A stretch of 64,000 nucleotides of DNA from Trichosphaerium sp. ATCC 40318 (lineage: Eukaryota > Discosea > Flabellinia > Trichosidae): NCBI GenBank assembly GCA_038496445.1, contig JALMLS010000056.1, positions 1-64,000 on the forward strand, given 5' to 3'. The notes beneath the pieces are model-generated. The model made no database searches. It worked only from the letters and a program-made list of their open reading frames with translations, and was not told the origin of the DNA. This document shows, piece after piece, positions 47,139 through 59,978 of this stretch. The first letter of the stretch is position 1. Each line of letters begins with the position of its first letter. The translations under genes were made by a program, and so were the position numbers.

Positions 47139-47525
47139 TCATTTGTCTTCGTTGGAGTACTCGCCAGACATAGCTATCTGTTGTTTTGCTTTTAAACTAC
47201 CTATTAAACGAATGAGCTCAGTTTTGACAAAGTAGAATTTGCTGTACGTGACATAAAGTAGAACGTTACGCCTACAACACCTATTACTGCCCAGCTTATG
47301 TTGTTAAATCTCCAAACGGCTTCGTAAAACTGCCGAGAATTCGCATCCATCTTACTCATGCCCCATCTATCTTTTATTAGCATTTTATAGCGTATGGAAC
47401 ATGATTTAAGGCTTTTACAAAGCTAAGGCAACGTACCGCCTTTCAAAGATGGCTGGTGGTTTTTTGGCTATCTCATCTAGCGCTTTGACGAAATTAAACG
47501 GTTTTTTTTGTTTGTTCGGATCCAT
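47139..47525 (-). CDS. small single-pass membrane protein, two exons
   Basis: Starts MDPNKQKKPFNFVKALDEIA. A GTACGT...ATAG intron (about 47370-47435) splits the gene. Exon two continues WGMSKMDANSRQFYEAVW, then RFNNISWAVIGVVGVTFYFM (one TM helix), and a tail TELIRLIGSLKAKQQIAMSG ending EDK before TGA at 47139-47141. The protein is about 105 residues. The family is not recognised. A short basic N-terminus with one central TM helix is typical of small mitochondrial inner-membrane proteins, but that is only a guess. Confidence 0.6.
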
Positions 47526-47749
47526 TGTTAAATATTAGCCACGGTGCGTATGAACTAATGTGCGGTCGTGTGGGTTTGATAAACAACGCAATAAGAAACA
47601 CCGGAAGAAAAAGTCGCAAACGGTCGTTTTTGATGCAGCGTAGATACCAGTATTAACACGTACCAATGCTCCTAGCCAAATATTGATTAAGACGCGCAGT
47701 ACAAGACTGAATATACTCAAACTGGTTCCCAATCAACAAGATTACATTA

Positions 47750-50700
47750 ATGAGCGCTCCAAGCTCTGCCGCGTCTACTACAACTAGCGTAATTAGCTCG
47801 TTACTTCTGCCAGGTTTGTCAAAATTTTGGGTTTTAATACTAACGCGAGCTAAGACTCTTCACTGAGGAGTAATGGGTTAAACAAGGACAGTACAGAATT
47901 ATACAGCCAGTACTTTTTTAGAAGGACGTTCAGTACGTCTTAGCGTTCGAAAAGCTTTCTAACACGCAGTGAAAAGGAGTATCGAGCTGGTGCGAGAAAA
48001 TACATGAACACTCCTTCAAGACATCATACGTTAGTCTCCCATACGCTACAGTACGCACATAATAACTGCGTTTGGCGCTGTCTTCCTAAACTAAGGTCAG
48101 GTATGCGCCTTGTTGAAGCCAAAAACCGCACAAGCGCCAGAAATAGAGAGTTTAAAAGTTAGCCTACGAGAAGCGTTAACCAATTTCCCTGACGGAGCGT
48201 TTATTGTGCGTAAATGGGCGAAGATTGCCTCCATTTTATTTTTCGTTTTAATTGCCTTTCAAGAAATTGAGTACACGAGATTACAACGATCCAAGCGGCT
48301 CTGAAGATGCGAGAGCGAGAACGTTAAGCCAAGAATTATCTAAAACACCGTGCGATGAGTATGAAGATCCCTCAGAAATATGGGCTTTTGTACGTTAGCT
48401 GCCAGTAACTACTCGTAATTAATAATGTAAAGGCAAACCTAATTAATGCTGGTTTAAAGATGCACACCACTACTCAGATAATAGAGGTATTTGTTGTTTT
48501 ATTCTCTTTCTATTTATGAATCTTTGTATTTTTTTTTGTTTTTTTGGTACTCTTTGTTGACACTTTTGTTAGGCGTTGTCAAGTGTTTTGTACCGCAAAC
48601 ACCTGATTCAAAGTACACGTGGTGGTGAACAAGAATATGACGGTAGTCTAGTGCTTAGAGAGTGGCGAGGAGATTTATTTGATAACCCGGAACTGGTAAC
48701 CATTTTTTTTTCACTTTTCATTGAACTCCAAAAAGAAGATTTAATTGCCTTGCATCTTTGCGTCTAATAAGTATTAATAATAACTTTTAATAGGCGTTTC
48801 GCGCATTTGTTTCAAACAAAGAACTGACAGCACTCAGTCAATGTTTTTGCCTGGCATATTCGCAATTTTTAGGTAAGCTTCTCTTATTTTCAGCTTAGCT
48901 CCTTTTTTATGTCTATCATTAATTTTCCTACTATTAGTTGATAACAAAGAACGTGTTCAGAATGTAATTATGGATTGCTATAAGAAAATCAAGGATAAAA
49001 TACCACAGACATCATGTGTAATTGATTTTATACTTACAAAGAAAGATTTTTGTACTTATGTCCTCGACTTGCACCCTCTTCATACAGAGATGAATCTCGG
49101 TCTTTTTAGCTGGCATGATGATAAAGAATTAATCCTTAATGGCCCTTTTGAGTTCAGGTACATCCTACGCCAACAGAAGCTTAAATAAAATTAAATTTCA
49201 TTTCTTTTTCATTCTCTGATTTCTAAAGCTGGGCATTCTTTTTAAACTAATTTTTCTAGGATTACAACAAACCAAAAAAAGAAACTGGTACTAGGAGACG
49301 ACTTGGGTGGATTACTAGATGCCCTGTACAAGAAAAGATTCGCTCAAATGCCAAACTTCTCACCAGACGGTGAAGAAGAATCAAGTGAACTACCGGCTTT
49401 GCCTGAACGTAAAGTTTCTCCTAGAGCCAAGAGAATAGCGCCACTAGTGTCTAAAAAAAAGGTAAGCAAAAAGTTTTTTTGGAATTTTTCTGAAGGAAAA
49501 TCAACTTATTTCTATCGTAGCCATGGCTAAGCGCAGATACTATTGGTCCACAAAAAAATACATCTATTCCATTACTGAACCCAGAGAAAAAAGAGTCTTC
49601 TAGATCTTCACTCTCCCCTAATGCACCTGGATCATTTAGAACACACACAAAATCAAGATCTGAATCAGTAAGACTACAGTCAAACTCATCTAAAAAACTG
49701 TCGTCAAAAGTAGTATCAATGTCTTCTCTTGCACATCGCGAGGGTAGATCTCTGCCAAGAAACCGCAAGTTTAATGACGGAACAGATAACCACAAGACAA
49801 CTCGAATCTCTCCACTTGCTCAAGCTGGCCGATGGAAGCATGGCCCAAGGAAAAGCCCTTCAGGCGTCAACGGTCTTCTAAAGGCTAACTCACATAGCAT
49901 TAATAGCCCACCTACGCAAATGACTCGACCCACACAACCGCCACCAAAGTCACCACCAACTCCTCGAGCACAAACGAGAAATGGACAACCTGTCATTGCT
50001 CCACCCAGCATTTCCATGCCTAAATCAAAACCACCTCCAGTACCAAATGCTAAGTATTGGAATGCGCCAAGCACATCTCCTACTGATAGTAAATTTGTGT
50101 TGCCACCAAACTTGGCAAGACCAACCAAAGATAAATCCCCAGGACCACCAAAGAGGAAAGTACCCGTTTGTCCAATTGAAGATGCCTCACAAGCATCTCA
50201 ACCAAAACCTGACAGGATACCACCAATACTACCTTCATTGGGAAGTTCACCGAGTGTAACACAGCCTGCAAAGAAGCCAGGTTTAGGTATTCCACGTGGA
50301 CTAGGCAATCCCCCTGACTTGGGAAATACACCTGCGTTAGGTACTCCGCCTGGAATGGGTACACCCCCAACAATAAGGGCGCGTCCATCTGGGGAAGAAG
50401 GTTGGCCTGGGTTAAGTAATCCACCTGGAATGGGTACACCCCCAACAATAAAGGCGCGGCCACCTGGCATAGGTCGTCCACCACCGGTTCCAGGAAGCCG
50501 TTTGCAGTCTATGGAAACGCATATAGCAAACTCATCAGACGGTCCATCAAGTAGATGTCCACCAGCTTTATTTGATAGCGACACAGAAGAATCATCAGCA
50601 CGCCGTATTGCACCTAACAAGAACAAACTTCGTTCATTGGTTCCTACATCACTGGGTGACACACCATCGTATGCATTACTTGTACTTTTAAGTTTATTAT

Positions 50701-53276
50701 ACTCACTCACGTTTAGCACCCCTTCGATAATTACCACCGCACCAGAGCAGTCAACTCAGGTATCTAAGGCAAGCAGCACAGACAGCACCTCACTGGCGCA
50801 ACCGCTTTCAGTAAAACAACCGAATGCTGTCCATAGGCTTTCTATTGTTATACAACAGCCTCCTGAGCGTCAAACAACTCACATACGGAAAACCAGCACG
50901 CCAGTAAGACCACCTCCTACACTTGCAGCAAACGCCAAAAAAACAAAAAAGGCTTCTGCCAGACTTGTCAAGTTCTTACTACCTAATGACCAACATCATA
51001 TTCTACGTTGGGAATCACAAAAAACACTACGACAACTATTGGCTCTTGTTTGTAGAGATAGGAATGATTTGCATATTATAGACTATGTACCAAGAACAGT
51101 TGATGGAGTTGAACTCGATATCAATAAAAAACTGGAAGATATTGGTTATTTGAAGGAAATATGCTTTAGACACAAGAGTACGTACAAAGTTTACTCATGT
51201 GACTATGAACCAACGCACGTGATATTAACTAAGTACTCATATTTTTTATTTTAGAGACTCTTATCTTATTACAAGAGCTATTTAAGATCCACTTACCTGA
51301 TAATCAACACCAAACTGTAAAATATGAAGCCAACAAAAAATTACGTGATGTGCTCCAAAAGGTAAGAAAGAAAAACTTTTAGTATTTCATTGTTTATTTA
51401 CCTTCGGATATCCTTCTAAATGTATGTTATTGCTAGATTTGCTCACAGCGTACAGACATCGCTTTTAGTGATTTTCTAGCAAAAGACCTAGCGGGAGCAG
51501 AAATTGATTTAGACTCCACTCTTGGAGACTTGAACACTAAAGAAATCAATTTTAAAGCTCCTGCAAGGAACATGTCATTAGACAGCGGTCCTGGAACAAG
51601 ATCACTGAGAACAGCAGACGTACGTCTCACTAAACAATTAAGTCACGATGTTAAACTGTTACGTAGAAAACTAGACGAAGTTCTTTCAATATACAAGAAT
51701 CTCGTAGTGTAAATGCAGTAGATCAAGAAGCAGCTTCGTGTACGTATACTATTGTGTTAGTCGTTTTTTAACGATTACTTTAAGTGAAGGAACTTGTTGA
51801 GTCTCAAGAGAAGATTTCAATGCAAATGGCAAGAAAACGTCTACATAACCTTTACTCTGCTTGCTCTTCATTCAGCAACTCTCTTAAAGCACTTGTGACT
51901 TATTATTATACACCAATGAAGGCTCATGCCCAAGACAGCGTAAGAACCTTTCACTAGTAGATAGTCACCCTAAAACCTTGCCTAGGCTATAAAGAAAAAG
52001 CTTATTACAATGCCACAATTATCAATAATATTCCAAAGCTTGGAAGAGATGAGTATAATAATGACACAGTTTTGCTCTGCATTATCTCCGAAGTTAATGG
52101 ATTGGCCGCTGTCTTTAGGAGCACTTCTTGATAAGAAGATCGTTCTTGTTCAGTTATATACTGCTTATATTAAAGGTTACAGCCTTGCTAATGATACCCT
52201 GAAGTTAGTTTTACGAAAAAAATCTAAACTCGAAGATCTATTGCGGGTATGTCACTCAATTATTTTTTTGACAGTTTCACCTTTCGTATTTTTTTCCGAA
52301 AAACCAGTGCTTCCTTGCTTCGTTTTTTCTTCTTTTTTTCTAATGACCTTGAATTTAGGCTTGCCAACGTAAATCTGGTTCACGGCGTCAATTACGTGAC
52401 TTTTTATTAATACCTGTTCAAAAGATAACAGCTTTTCCATCCCTCTTTCAGGTATGTTTTTTTGTTATTTGAGATGGACTTTGTTGATAAATTTGAGACT
52501 ATTGTTTTCTTGTATGGAGTTTAATCTTTTCTGTAGGAACTTGATACAGCCTTGGGTACTACCCACTCTGATCATGAGCGTTTACAGCAAGTCACAAAGT
52601 CTTTTGCGTCTATACTTAAAGATGCAATGATTCTTAGAAAGACTGCTGAGTCAGAGAATAAGATGGCCGAAATAGAGTCGACAGTAGTCGGATTACCCAA
52701 GAAAGTCGTTTTTCACGACTTTGTACAAGAAGGGTTTTTGTATATTAGTTGGAAGCGTAAAATAGCGCCAACGTCACCATACTGGATTTATATATTTACA
52801 AATGTGATTATTGTCACTGTAAAGAGTGTAGCACAGTCACCAAAGTTTGAAGAAGCTATATATCTATCTGCAGCTACAGTAATTGACGATGCAGGCGGAG
52901 ACGAGTACGCGAAATTTCGTTTTTATTTGAAGGGATTTTTTCATTTTTCACGTGCTAAGGCCTTACACGTTCCTGTTTTTTTTTTGTCGCTGGTAGTACT
53001 GAAAGAGTGTTTACTTATTTTATTTTTTAGCATCTTTAAGCTTGGTATTGTAAAGAAGGATTCAATGTGTTTGTATACTTGTAAATTGAGTCCTAAGGAC
53101 ATGCGAACAAAGGATCAATGGCTTGATGCTATAAGAGCTGTACGTTAACAAACAACTACCACAAGCACCTTTTTTAAACGATATGATCTCATTTCTATTG
53201 ATTTCTAATAGTACACTTGTAGGCTGTTACTTCTGAGCGAAATGTTGCAGAAAAGAAGAAAAAGAAAAAGCACTAA
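47750..53276 (+). CDS. Rho guanine-nucleotide exchange factor (DH-PH) with tandem ubiquitin-like/RBD domains
   Basis: Putative start MSAPSSAASTTTSVISSLLL; the first three exons are uncertain. From about 48130 the frame is clear: an N-terminal all-helical region (SLREALTNFPDGAFI, EDPSEIWAF, LVLREWRGDLFDNPEL), then a long Pro/Ser-rich linker (49300-50900) with PGMGTPPTI repeats and SH3-ligand-like PPPKSPPTP. Two ubiquitin-like Ras-binding-type domains follow (VKFLLPNDQHHILRWESQKT; FKIHLPDNQHQTVKYEANKK). The DH domain (about 51790-52640) shows KLEDLLRACQRKSGSRRQLR and FLLIPVQKITAFPSLFQEL, the conserved helix. A PH domain ends the protein (FVQEGFLYISWKRK; TKDQWLDAIRAAVTSE). It would activate Rho-type GTPases at membranes; regulation through the RBD pair is inference. 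Lys-rich C-terminus, TAA 53274-53276. Confidence 0.8.
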
Positions 53277-53688
53277 CAAAGTGTCACAAAAAAAAATCCA
53301 AATAAACACATTTGTACATACCACTAGACGTGATTCACGTGTTTTTCAGCTGGTATAGCGAATGTCAAGTAGTTGGAAGTTCTTTTTTCTACTACAAATA
53401 CGCGTCATGAAATGCCTGAAAACTTGCACTTTTTTCAATATCCTTCTTCAAAGTTGGTGTTTGGTGATAAACTTTGAACTTGTCATTATCTCTAGAATAA
53501 TTAAGTGAATTATGACAGTTCTCTCATGTATTTTGACAGAGAAAGCATGAACTCTGAGGTTACGAACAGGTAACGAAGGTAAACTACACTCACGAGATTA
53601 ACACCATTTAACGCAAAGTCAAAGCAAGTAGCAACAAAATAACGTAAACAGCATCTCAGTGTATTAATATAGCCTAATAGAGTTCAAA
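53277..53688. other. intergenic with dispersed repeat copy
   Basis: No gene. It holds one copy of the 35-bp dispersed repeat (53407-53441). Confidence 0.6.
53407..53441 (+). repeat. 35-bp dispersed repeat, copy 1
   Basis: Identical over 35 bases to 59979-60013. In the same frame both read EMPENLHFFQY, so they may be remnants of one coding family. Confidence 0.85.
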
Positions 53689-54707
53689 ATGGAGGATTGG
53701 ATGGATTTTATAACACCTGACACTAATAATACGCCGCTAGACGACGAAGAAGAAAAACAAGATACGGAGCCAATATCTTTAACTCATGAGTGTGGTATTG
53801 TTCTTAAACGTGTATTAACGTCAAAGCGGTTTTACTTATTGTTTATTCCACCACACCTGAACCGAAAAAAGTAAGTAAAAAGACTGTTTGCCAGAAAGCT
53901 CCTCCCAAGATTTATTATTCTTACTTCTATATAGTCCAAAGGGCGTACCACTACTTGTATTCTACCATGGAAAGACAGGGACAGCTAAACATCATGCAAT
54001 GGAGCGTACGACGTGGATAAAAAAAGCAAATTCTTGTGGATTCGTTGTAGCTTTTGGACAAGCCAAAGGAGAGATTTTTGATAAACCTAAGTGGAATGGA
54101 GAGAAATACATGCGTGCTCTCACGTGGTGGGATATTTGTCATCCAGAGGCAGATATTAGATATACAGAAGACATACTTATTGATGTTAAAGACTTTATTA
54201 ATATTGACAAGACAAAAATACATGCAGCTGGATTTAGCAATGGTGGTGTATTTACAATTAATGTTGCTATAATTATGCATGATATTTTTGCATCTGTGTG
54301 CAGGTACGAAAACCCTCAAAAAAGCCGTGTTTGAAAAAAAAAAAAAAGCGATCACATGTGACATGAATACTTGTCAACTTTTCCTCATTTCTTGCTTTCG
54401 GGTATTTTTCTGTTACCCTCTGTAACTTATATATATATTTAGTTTTATGGGTGGTCTTCAATTGAATTACAAGCAAGGGCGTCCACATCCAAGGGATATG
54501 GTTAATCAAGAAATGGCAGTTCTTGTCATTACAGCAACAGAAGATTGCATGTTGGAGTGTTGTAACGCAGCACGTGATGCTTTTACAAAGTACAAAGTAC
54601 CTACTGAGTATATACTCCTTCCTGATACAGGTCACGTGTATGTAAACAAGATGGAGGATACTATATGGGATTTTTTCGAAAGACATCCGAAAAGAGAAAG
54701 AAACTGA
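53689..54707 (+). CDS. PHB depolymerase/feruloyl-esterase-like alpha/beta hydrolase
   Basis: Starts MEDWMDFITPDTNNTPLDDE, an acidic N-terminus with no signal peptide. The hydrolase core shows PLLVFYHGKTGTAKHH (oxyanion region), FVVAFGQAKGE, IHAAGFSNGGVFTINVA with nucleophile Ser in GFSNGG, VLVITATEDCMLECC with the catalytic Asp region, and LLPDTGHVYV with the catalytic His. This is the pattern of the LpqC/PHB depolymerase esterase family. Three exons, the first ending near 53873. The family is mostly secreted in fungi and bacteria, so the lack of a signal is notable. The substrate is not known. Confidence 0.83.
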
Positions 54708-54910
54708 ATAAAGACTTCCACGTGTCACGTGGCCTCTGACCACCTCCAGTAGTATTTTCATAGGCCTACATTATACAACCAAAAGTGATGCGTTTTTGTC
54801 AGTTTACGCGTGGCCACCGCCAGAACAGTTTCAGTGATTGACGTTTCGTTCTTTGCCGAAATTAGCTGACTTTTGGTACTTCCCTGTCTAACATTTCTAC
54901 GCACAGTACA

Positions 54911-57542
54911 ATGAGCCAGCGAAAGCGAAAACGGAAACACGAGCCTGTAAAGAACGCATGTGTAAGTTGTAGAGCTAAACATCTTAAATGTAATGGCGAG
55001 GACCCTTGCTCACGTTGTACAAAACTTGGACTGTCGTGTTCGTTTAGAGCGCCAAAGAAACGAGGGCCAGTACGAGGTATTCACAAATCATGCAGAAAAT
55101 TAAACACTACGCGCATGAAGCTACCTTAATATTATAGGAAAGCGCTCTAAGATGATAACAGAGATGACATTAATGAAAGCGGAGCTTGAACAAAAAAAAA
55201 GAGAAGCATCACGATGGAAACAGTTGTACGAGCAATCAGCAGTATCTCAGGTAACGTCTCAACGACTTTAAAAAGCAATCAATGCCCCTTTTTTTATGAT
55301 GTTCGCTTCACTCTTTAACGTTAAAAAAGAGCAATTTGTGGAAGCTGTCAGCAAATCTAGGCCTTACTTCAGCTGTAACAGGGTATATTGATCTATATCA
55401 TAGGTGTTTATACCCTTGGCATGTACGTACAGGCTCATAAAACCACGAATCTTAATTAACTCTAAAGGGTACAACAATAGAAGCTTGGAGTGCTTCTGGT
55501 GTTCTTGATACGCTTAGAAATAATACCAGTTATGTACTTAGTATTGTTTTAAACGAATAAGGTGGGATCTAACTTCTTTTAATAGGTTGGGAAGCAAATC
55601 CGCACATGTTGGAAGTTTTGACTTGTATGGCTTTAGGTGCAAGGCTTGGTGGATTTAAAACACATGCGGATCATTTTATTGTAATGTCTAAGAAGATATT
55701 AAGAAATCTATACGATACACAAAGTGTTAGCACTGCATGTACGTTCGCAATAGTTTTTTGTTGAAGCTTATGTTTGATGTTAACGTGACTTACTTTCTTG
55801 GTTACAGCTGGAGCTTATTTGCTTGGTATGTATATTGCTACATTCGAGAGTGTGCCTAAAGGCTATTTTTATATTGAAATGGCAAAATGTACGTAAGACA
55901 CGATTACTGAAAATGAAAGCACTGTTGTGCTGTTAGGAACTTTTCTTAATTTTTTTTATTTTTCTAGTAATTATACAACAACTGAAGCACAGAAGGATAC
56001 TAGAGGGTGATGATACTAAAAAACTTACTTTGATTGATCGTGGATTCCGTTTACACCATTTTGATACAAACATTTCAAGGTATTCACATTTGCGGCAGCA
56101 CGTGTCTTTGCTAACTCTTTTTGAAGAGGTGAGATGATTGACAATAATGAATCTGTGGTTAATGAGCTTGCTGCTCTTTCACTTAGTAATAAAAAGAGAG
56201 TATTTATATCTCCAGAGATAGTACAAGGACTATGGGCATCAATAACAGCTGCACGAAAAAAACAAAACAAACAAAAGAGTTGCTAACTGTTTTTTCGTCA
56301 GGTTTGGTTCCGAGTATCTCGAGTACCATGGTTCGCTAGTATATGGGGTGAAAACGCTAACATGCCTTCTCTGGTATGTAGTATTGATTTTTGTATAATA
56401 TTGTATCTGATTAATATCTTAGACTGTACCAGAGTACAACCATTGCATTAAAGAAATACAACGTGTTAAAACAATAATCGAAAATGATCTTACAAGAATT
56501 TCACCAATTAACGCAACTTACTTCTCTGTGATGGTTGAATCTGTAGAAACACTAGCAAATCTAGCAGCAGATAACCACGAGTTGGCTTTAAGGGTACGAA
56601 AAGAAAAACGAAGAAAACAAGAAATCCACTTTGTTTGGTTGTTAGAGCGTACTCTAACTGCTTTGTACAACTAAATCACGTGATTATAGGGTGCTTGGAC
56701 ATGCTGGCATAGTTACGTGAACGCAAGCAGCATGAGTTTCTTTCCTGGAAGTCTTTGTACAACATTCAATTGTTGTAGTGTTGCGATACAATGTAAAGAC
56801 GCACAACTCTTTCAAACTGTACAGATACAAAAAAAAACCAAACTGTTTCTAATGTTCTGCTTTACAGACTTTTAGTACTTTACTATCATTATCTTCTACA
56901 TGGAGGCTTGGTAGAATATTCATCAGGTACGAACGGAAGCTGTTTTCCTTACTTTTCTTGAACTGTTCTGTAAACAATCTGCTTTTACTCACATGTTTTT
57001 TTTCCCCTGTAGTGCAGTTTATGATGATGCAAAAGAGAGTGGTTTGGATGTATCAGCGTATACAGAAATTATTGCAGAACTTCGTGCGACACAACCCACG
57101 ACAGTACAAGATATGTGCGCTTATTGTTAATGTTTTCCCGTATTTTCTTGAAAAAGTGCCACCAAAGAGTTCGGTTTTTCGATAGTTTCTGTGAACTCAT
57201 TCAAAACTTAGGCTCTCTGACAATGGACCTACTACAGTCTCAGAACCAGCAACTGTAACTATTGACGTTCCAGAAGCTGTTTCTACACCCTTAATACTCC
57301 CTGAAAACACACCTCAAGAAGGAACAGCATGTGTTGTAAATATTCCTGCTGCAATCCCAAATCCACAAGTTGATGCTATTGTAGCTCAATTTCCTGACCT
57401 TTACGAAATACCGAGCTTAGATACCATATCTCCTGTTAGCGATAATATTTGTGAACTAGAACCCAATTTTGTTACAGCAACAACCGTAGACGACCAAATC
57501 CTCAATTTCTTAGATTTATCTGATTACAACTATGTAAATTAA
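54911..57542 (+). CDS. Zn(II)2Cys6 transcription regulator
   Basis: Starts MSQRKRKRKHEPVKNACVSC. The binuclear zinc cluster is canonical: C-x2-C-x6-C-x5-C-x2-C-x6-C across CVSCRAKHLKC and CSRCTKLGLSC. A basic linker and a short coiled coil (MTLMKAELEQKKREASRW) follow, as in GAL4-type dimers. The middle is a helical region over many exons (LTCMALGARLGGFKTHADHF; VNELAALSLSNKKRVF) that may match the fungal regulatory homology region. The C-terminus is acidic and Pro-rich (FPDLYEIPSLDTISPVSDN), a likely activation domain, ending YNYVN before TAA 57540-57542. Zn2Cys6 proteins are best known in fungi. The target pathway is unknown. Confidence 0.84.
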
Positions 57543-58517
57543 CGAAAAACAATCAAACGTGTACATAATAAAAAAAAAGTTTATCGTAAATCTACTGCGT
57601 AATGCCCTTCTGTTATGAATGAATACTCAAATACAGCCAGTATTCACTAATATTCATGAGTAAAAAATTCATTCCTATTTTGCCTGACAGTAGGTCGAAA
57701 AGTTTCTAACGCCCACAAATCCCACACACATTCAACTTTGAAAGCGTTCGTGGGTTGTTAGTAAATAAACCATTTGTAGTTCTCTAAGGCAGACAATCTG
57801 GCAATACTACGCACACAGAGTGCTGCCGGTACGTTTCTATGGCGTTTTACGAGCACATAAGACAATTCTAGTTCTATGAGGCAAACGATCTGGTAATACG
57901 TAGTTCTACGCAGGGAAAGTGATGCCGTTGAGTTTCTGTGGTGTTTTAGGAGCACGTGACAAATATCGTTGTTTTGCATCAAAAGTTGTGTGACCGGTTT
58001 ATAAACAGTTAGCGCACAACCGTTTTGTGCTAGAAAACTGTTGGATTTGATAATGGCCATGACGCGTATTACATAAGTTAAGTTATCAGCACGGTTTGGG
58101 GTTTGTTGCATTACTTCTGTGTACTTTTCTAAAAATAATGTGGTTAGCCAATAGAAGCGATGGCAATAGAACGCTTGATTGTTCCTTGCCAATACCATTC
58201 GAACAATCTCTGATTTGATCGAAAAACCGGTTCGAAATATTATTTTCGAACGAGTTAAAATATGACGTTTGTTGGTTCGGCCACCAAAATAGCATTAAAA
58301 CCTTCCATAAAAACTTAAATTGGCGGTAACCATTTTTTGTTTAACTCTTTGAAATGGTATGCGAGACTACGTTGATGGGAACGCAAACACACCGGTCCGC
58401 TTTTTTTAACGAAATTGCATTATCAATGGTACCATTTACTGAAATTAGTAAGAAATTACTGGTATAATTTTATGTACCACACAACAACAGCAGCAACACC
58501 CACAAAAATTATTACAA
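57543..58517. other. intergenic, with one unassigned minus-strand frame
   Basis: A 146-codon minus-strand frame (57758-58198) ends at a direct duplication and has no recognisable domain; I cannot call it a gene. The rest shows only AT-rich sequence. Confidence 0.4.
57779..57965. repeat. diverged direct repeat, two units of about 90 bp
   Basis: AGTTCTCTAAGGCAGACAAT (from 57779) and AGTTCTATGAGGCAAACGAT (from 57870) begin two units that stay alignable to GAGCACATAAGACAAT and GAGCACGTGACAAATA at their ends. Similarity is by eye roughly 70%. Confidence 0.7.
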
Positions 58518-59169
58518 ATGGACGCCAGACATAATTACATGACAGTTCGTAGAGTTTGCAGGCCGCGCAATCCACAATCTCGAAATCTTCAAAACGCTCT
58601 TCCTGTACCTCAAACCCTCTGCAATGAATGGAGTTCCATACATTGTAATGCAGTCATTGCATACCAACCACAAGGAAACCTAAAAGAAGCGAGGAACAGT
58701 CTTCTAGAGCTCTCTCAAGCAAATTCAATGCTGAATTCAGAAAATATCACGCTTCGGAACTCAAAAAACAAATTAGCGGAAACCTTACATAGACTTGAGC
58801 GACAGTTGAAGAGAGTAAACAGGAAAAAACCAGAAAGGACAATAGCATCTAAAGTGAAACTCATCAAGCAGTTACAAACCAATGACGTTGATAAACTATT
58901 GAAAGAGTTGAAAGGCTATACAAAACAACTTAAGGAAGAAAAGGTTCGAATGATTTTTTTCACGATCAATAATGCTAATGTTTGAATAGTTAAAGAGACA
59001 GCTTAACGGTAATTCAGAATGTCTAGTTTGTTTTGAGCAAATCAGTCAACGTATAGCATATCCTTGTGGTCACACAAGAGTATGTTCAAAATGCACAGAG
59101 AATTTAGATAAATGCCCTCTATGCCGAGAAAAGATAAATAAAAGGCTTATACGTCGCGTATACATGTAG
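58518..59169 (+). CDS. coiled-coil RING finger protein (likely E3 ubiquitin ligase)
   Basis: Starts MDARHNYMTVRRVC. A coiled coil occupies the middle (ARNSLLELSQANSMLNSENI; LAETLHRLERQLKRVNRKK). After one short intron (about 58942-58988) the C-terminus is a C3HC4 RING: CLVCFEQISQRIAYPCGHTR, then VCSKCTENLDKCPLCREKI. All eight zinc ligands are visible. The protein ends RRVYM at TAG 59167-59169, about 200 residues. C-terminal RINGs of this kind, close to MGRN/IAP types, recruit E2 enzymes; the substrate is unknown. Confidence 0.85.
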
Positions 59170-59615
59170 AACCAAACCAATAAAAACAAAATTGTATACT
59201 ACATTTTCATGTTTACTACTTTGTTGCAGGAGACTCAGGTTTAATTGTCCCTGGAAACTACTCTATACCATGGTATCATTTAATTGGACATAAGAAACTG
59301 ATAAATGGGTGCACTATGTTCCAATACCTACAAGTATGTAACACTTCAGTTGGAGAGTTATGAGTCAATGAATGCGCTGGTGTAGACAACATTTTCCTTG
59401 CCAAATCTTCCTTCAGAAAATAGGATCTAGATAAGTTTGTGTTTATCAACAATAACAATACTGTGCCAGAAAACTCATGAATAGATTTGCTTGGAACACA
59501 GTAGGTAGATTGTAGCTTAGGATGGATATTGATTATGTGGTAGCACCATCTACTTAAATGTTTCCGCCTCTACGACCTTTACTAGGGAAAGAAACGGTTC
59601 CTAATTTCGGTATTT

Positions 59616-59880
59616 CAGTTTTTGAGGAGAAGCCGAAAGAATTTAGGGTTTTTCGGCTTGAGTAATTTTGATATAACGCAATTCAGCTAATTTCGTTCGT
59701 CAGTTTTTATGGAAAAGTCGAATGACTTTAGTTTTTTCGGCTTGAGTAATATTGTATTGTATTAACCACTACGCTATACAAAACGTATTAACACACTCAC
59801 TCTGGAGTATGGTGGAACCTTATACGACATATTGTATTATGTATGTTTAGTACAATACTACTCAAGCCGAAAAAACTGAA
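59616..59880. repeat. TTTTTCGGCTTGAGTAAT element, two direct and one inverted copy
   Basis: Copy 1 spans about 59616-59674 and copy 2 about 59701-59757, both starting CAGTTTTT. Copy 1 also folds on itself: AAGCCGAAA (59630-59638) pairs with TTTCGGCTT. Copy 3 (about 59852-59879) is the reverse complement of the end of copy 2, with about 26 of 28 bases matching. Confidence 0.8.
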
Positions 59881-59978
59881 CAACTGGATTTACGTTGAGT
59901 CATTTCGTATAAATCTCGCAATGTCACTAATTTTTAGCAAGAAAAATAGTCCAGCACTGTTTTTTATGCAAAATTACG

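Noticed and set aside
49820-50737. Minus-strand frames of 102-179 codons over the Pro-rich linker
   Set aside because: Compositional shadows of the plus-strand Pro/Gly-rich region of the RhoGEF.
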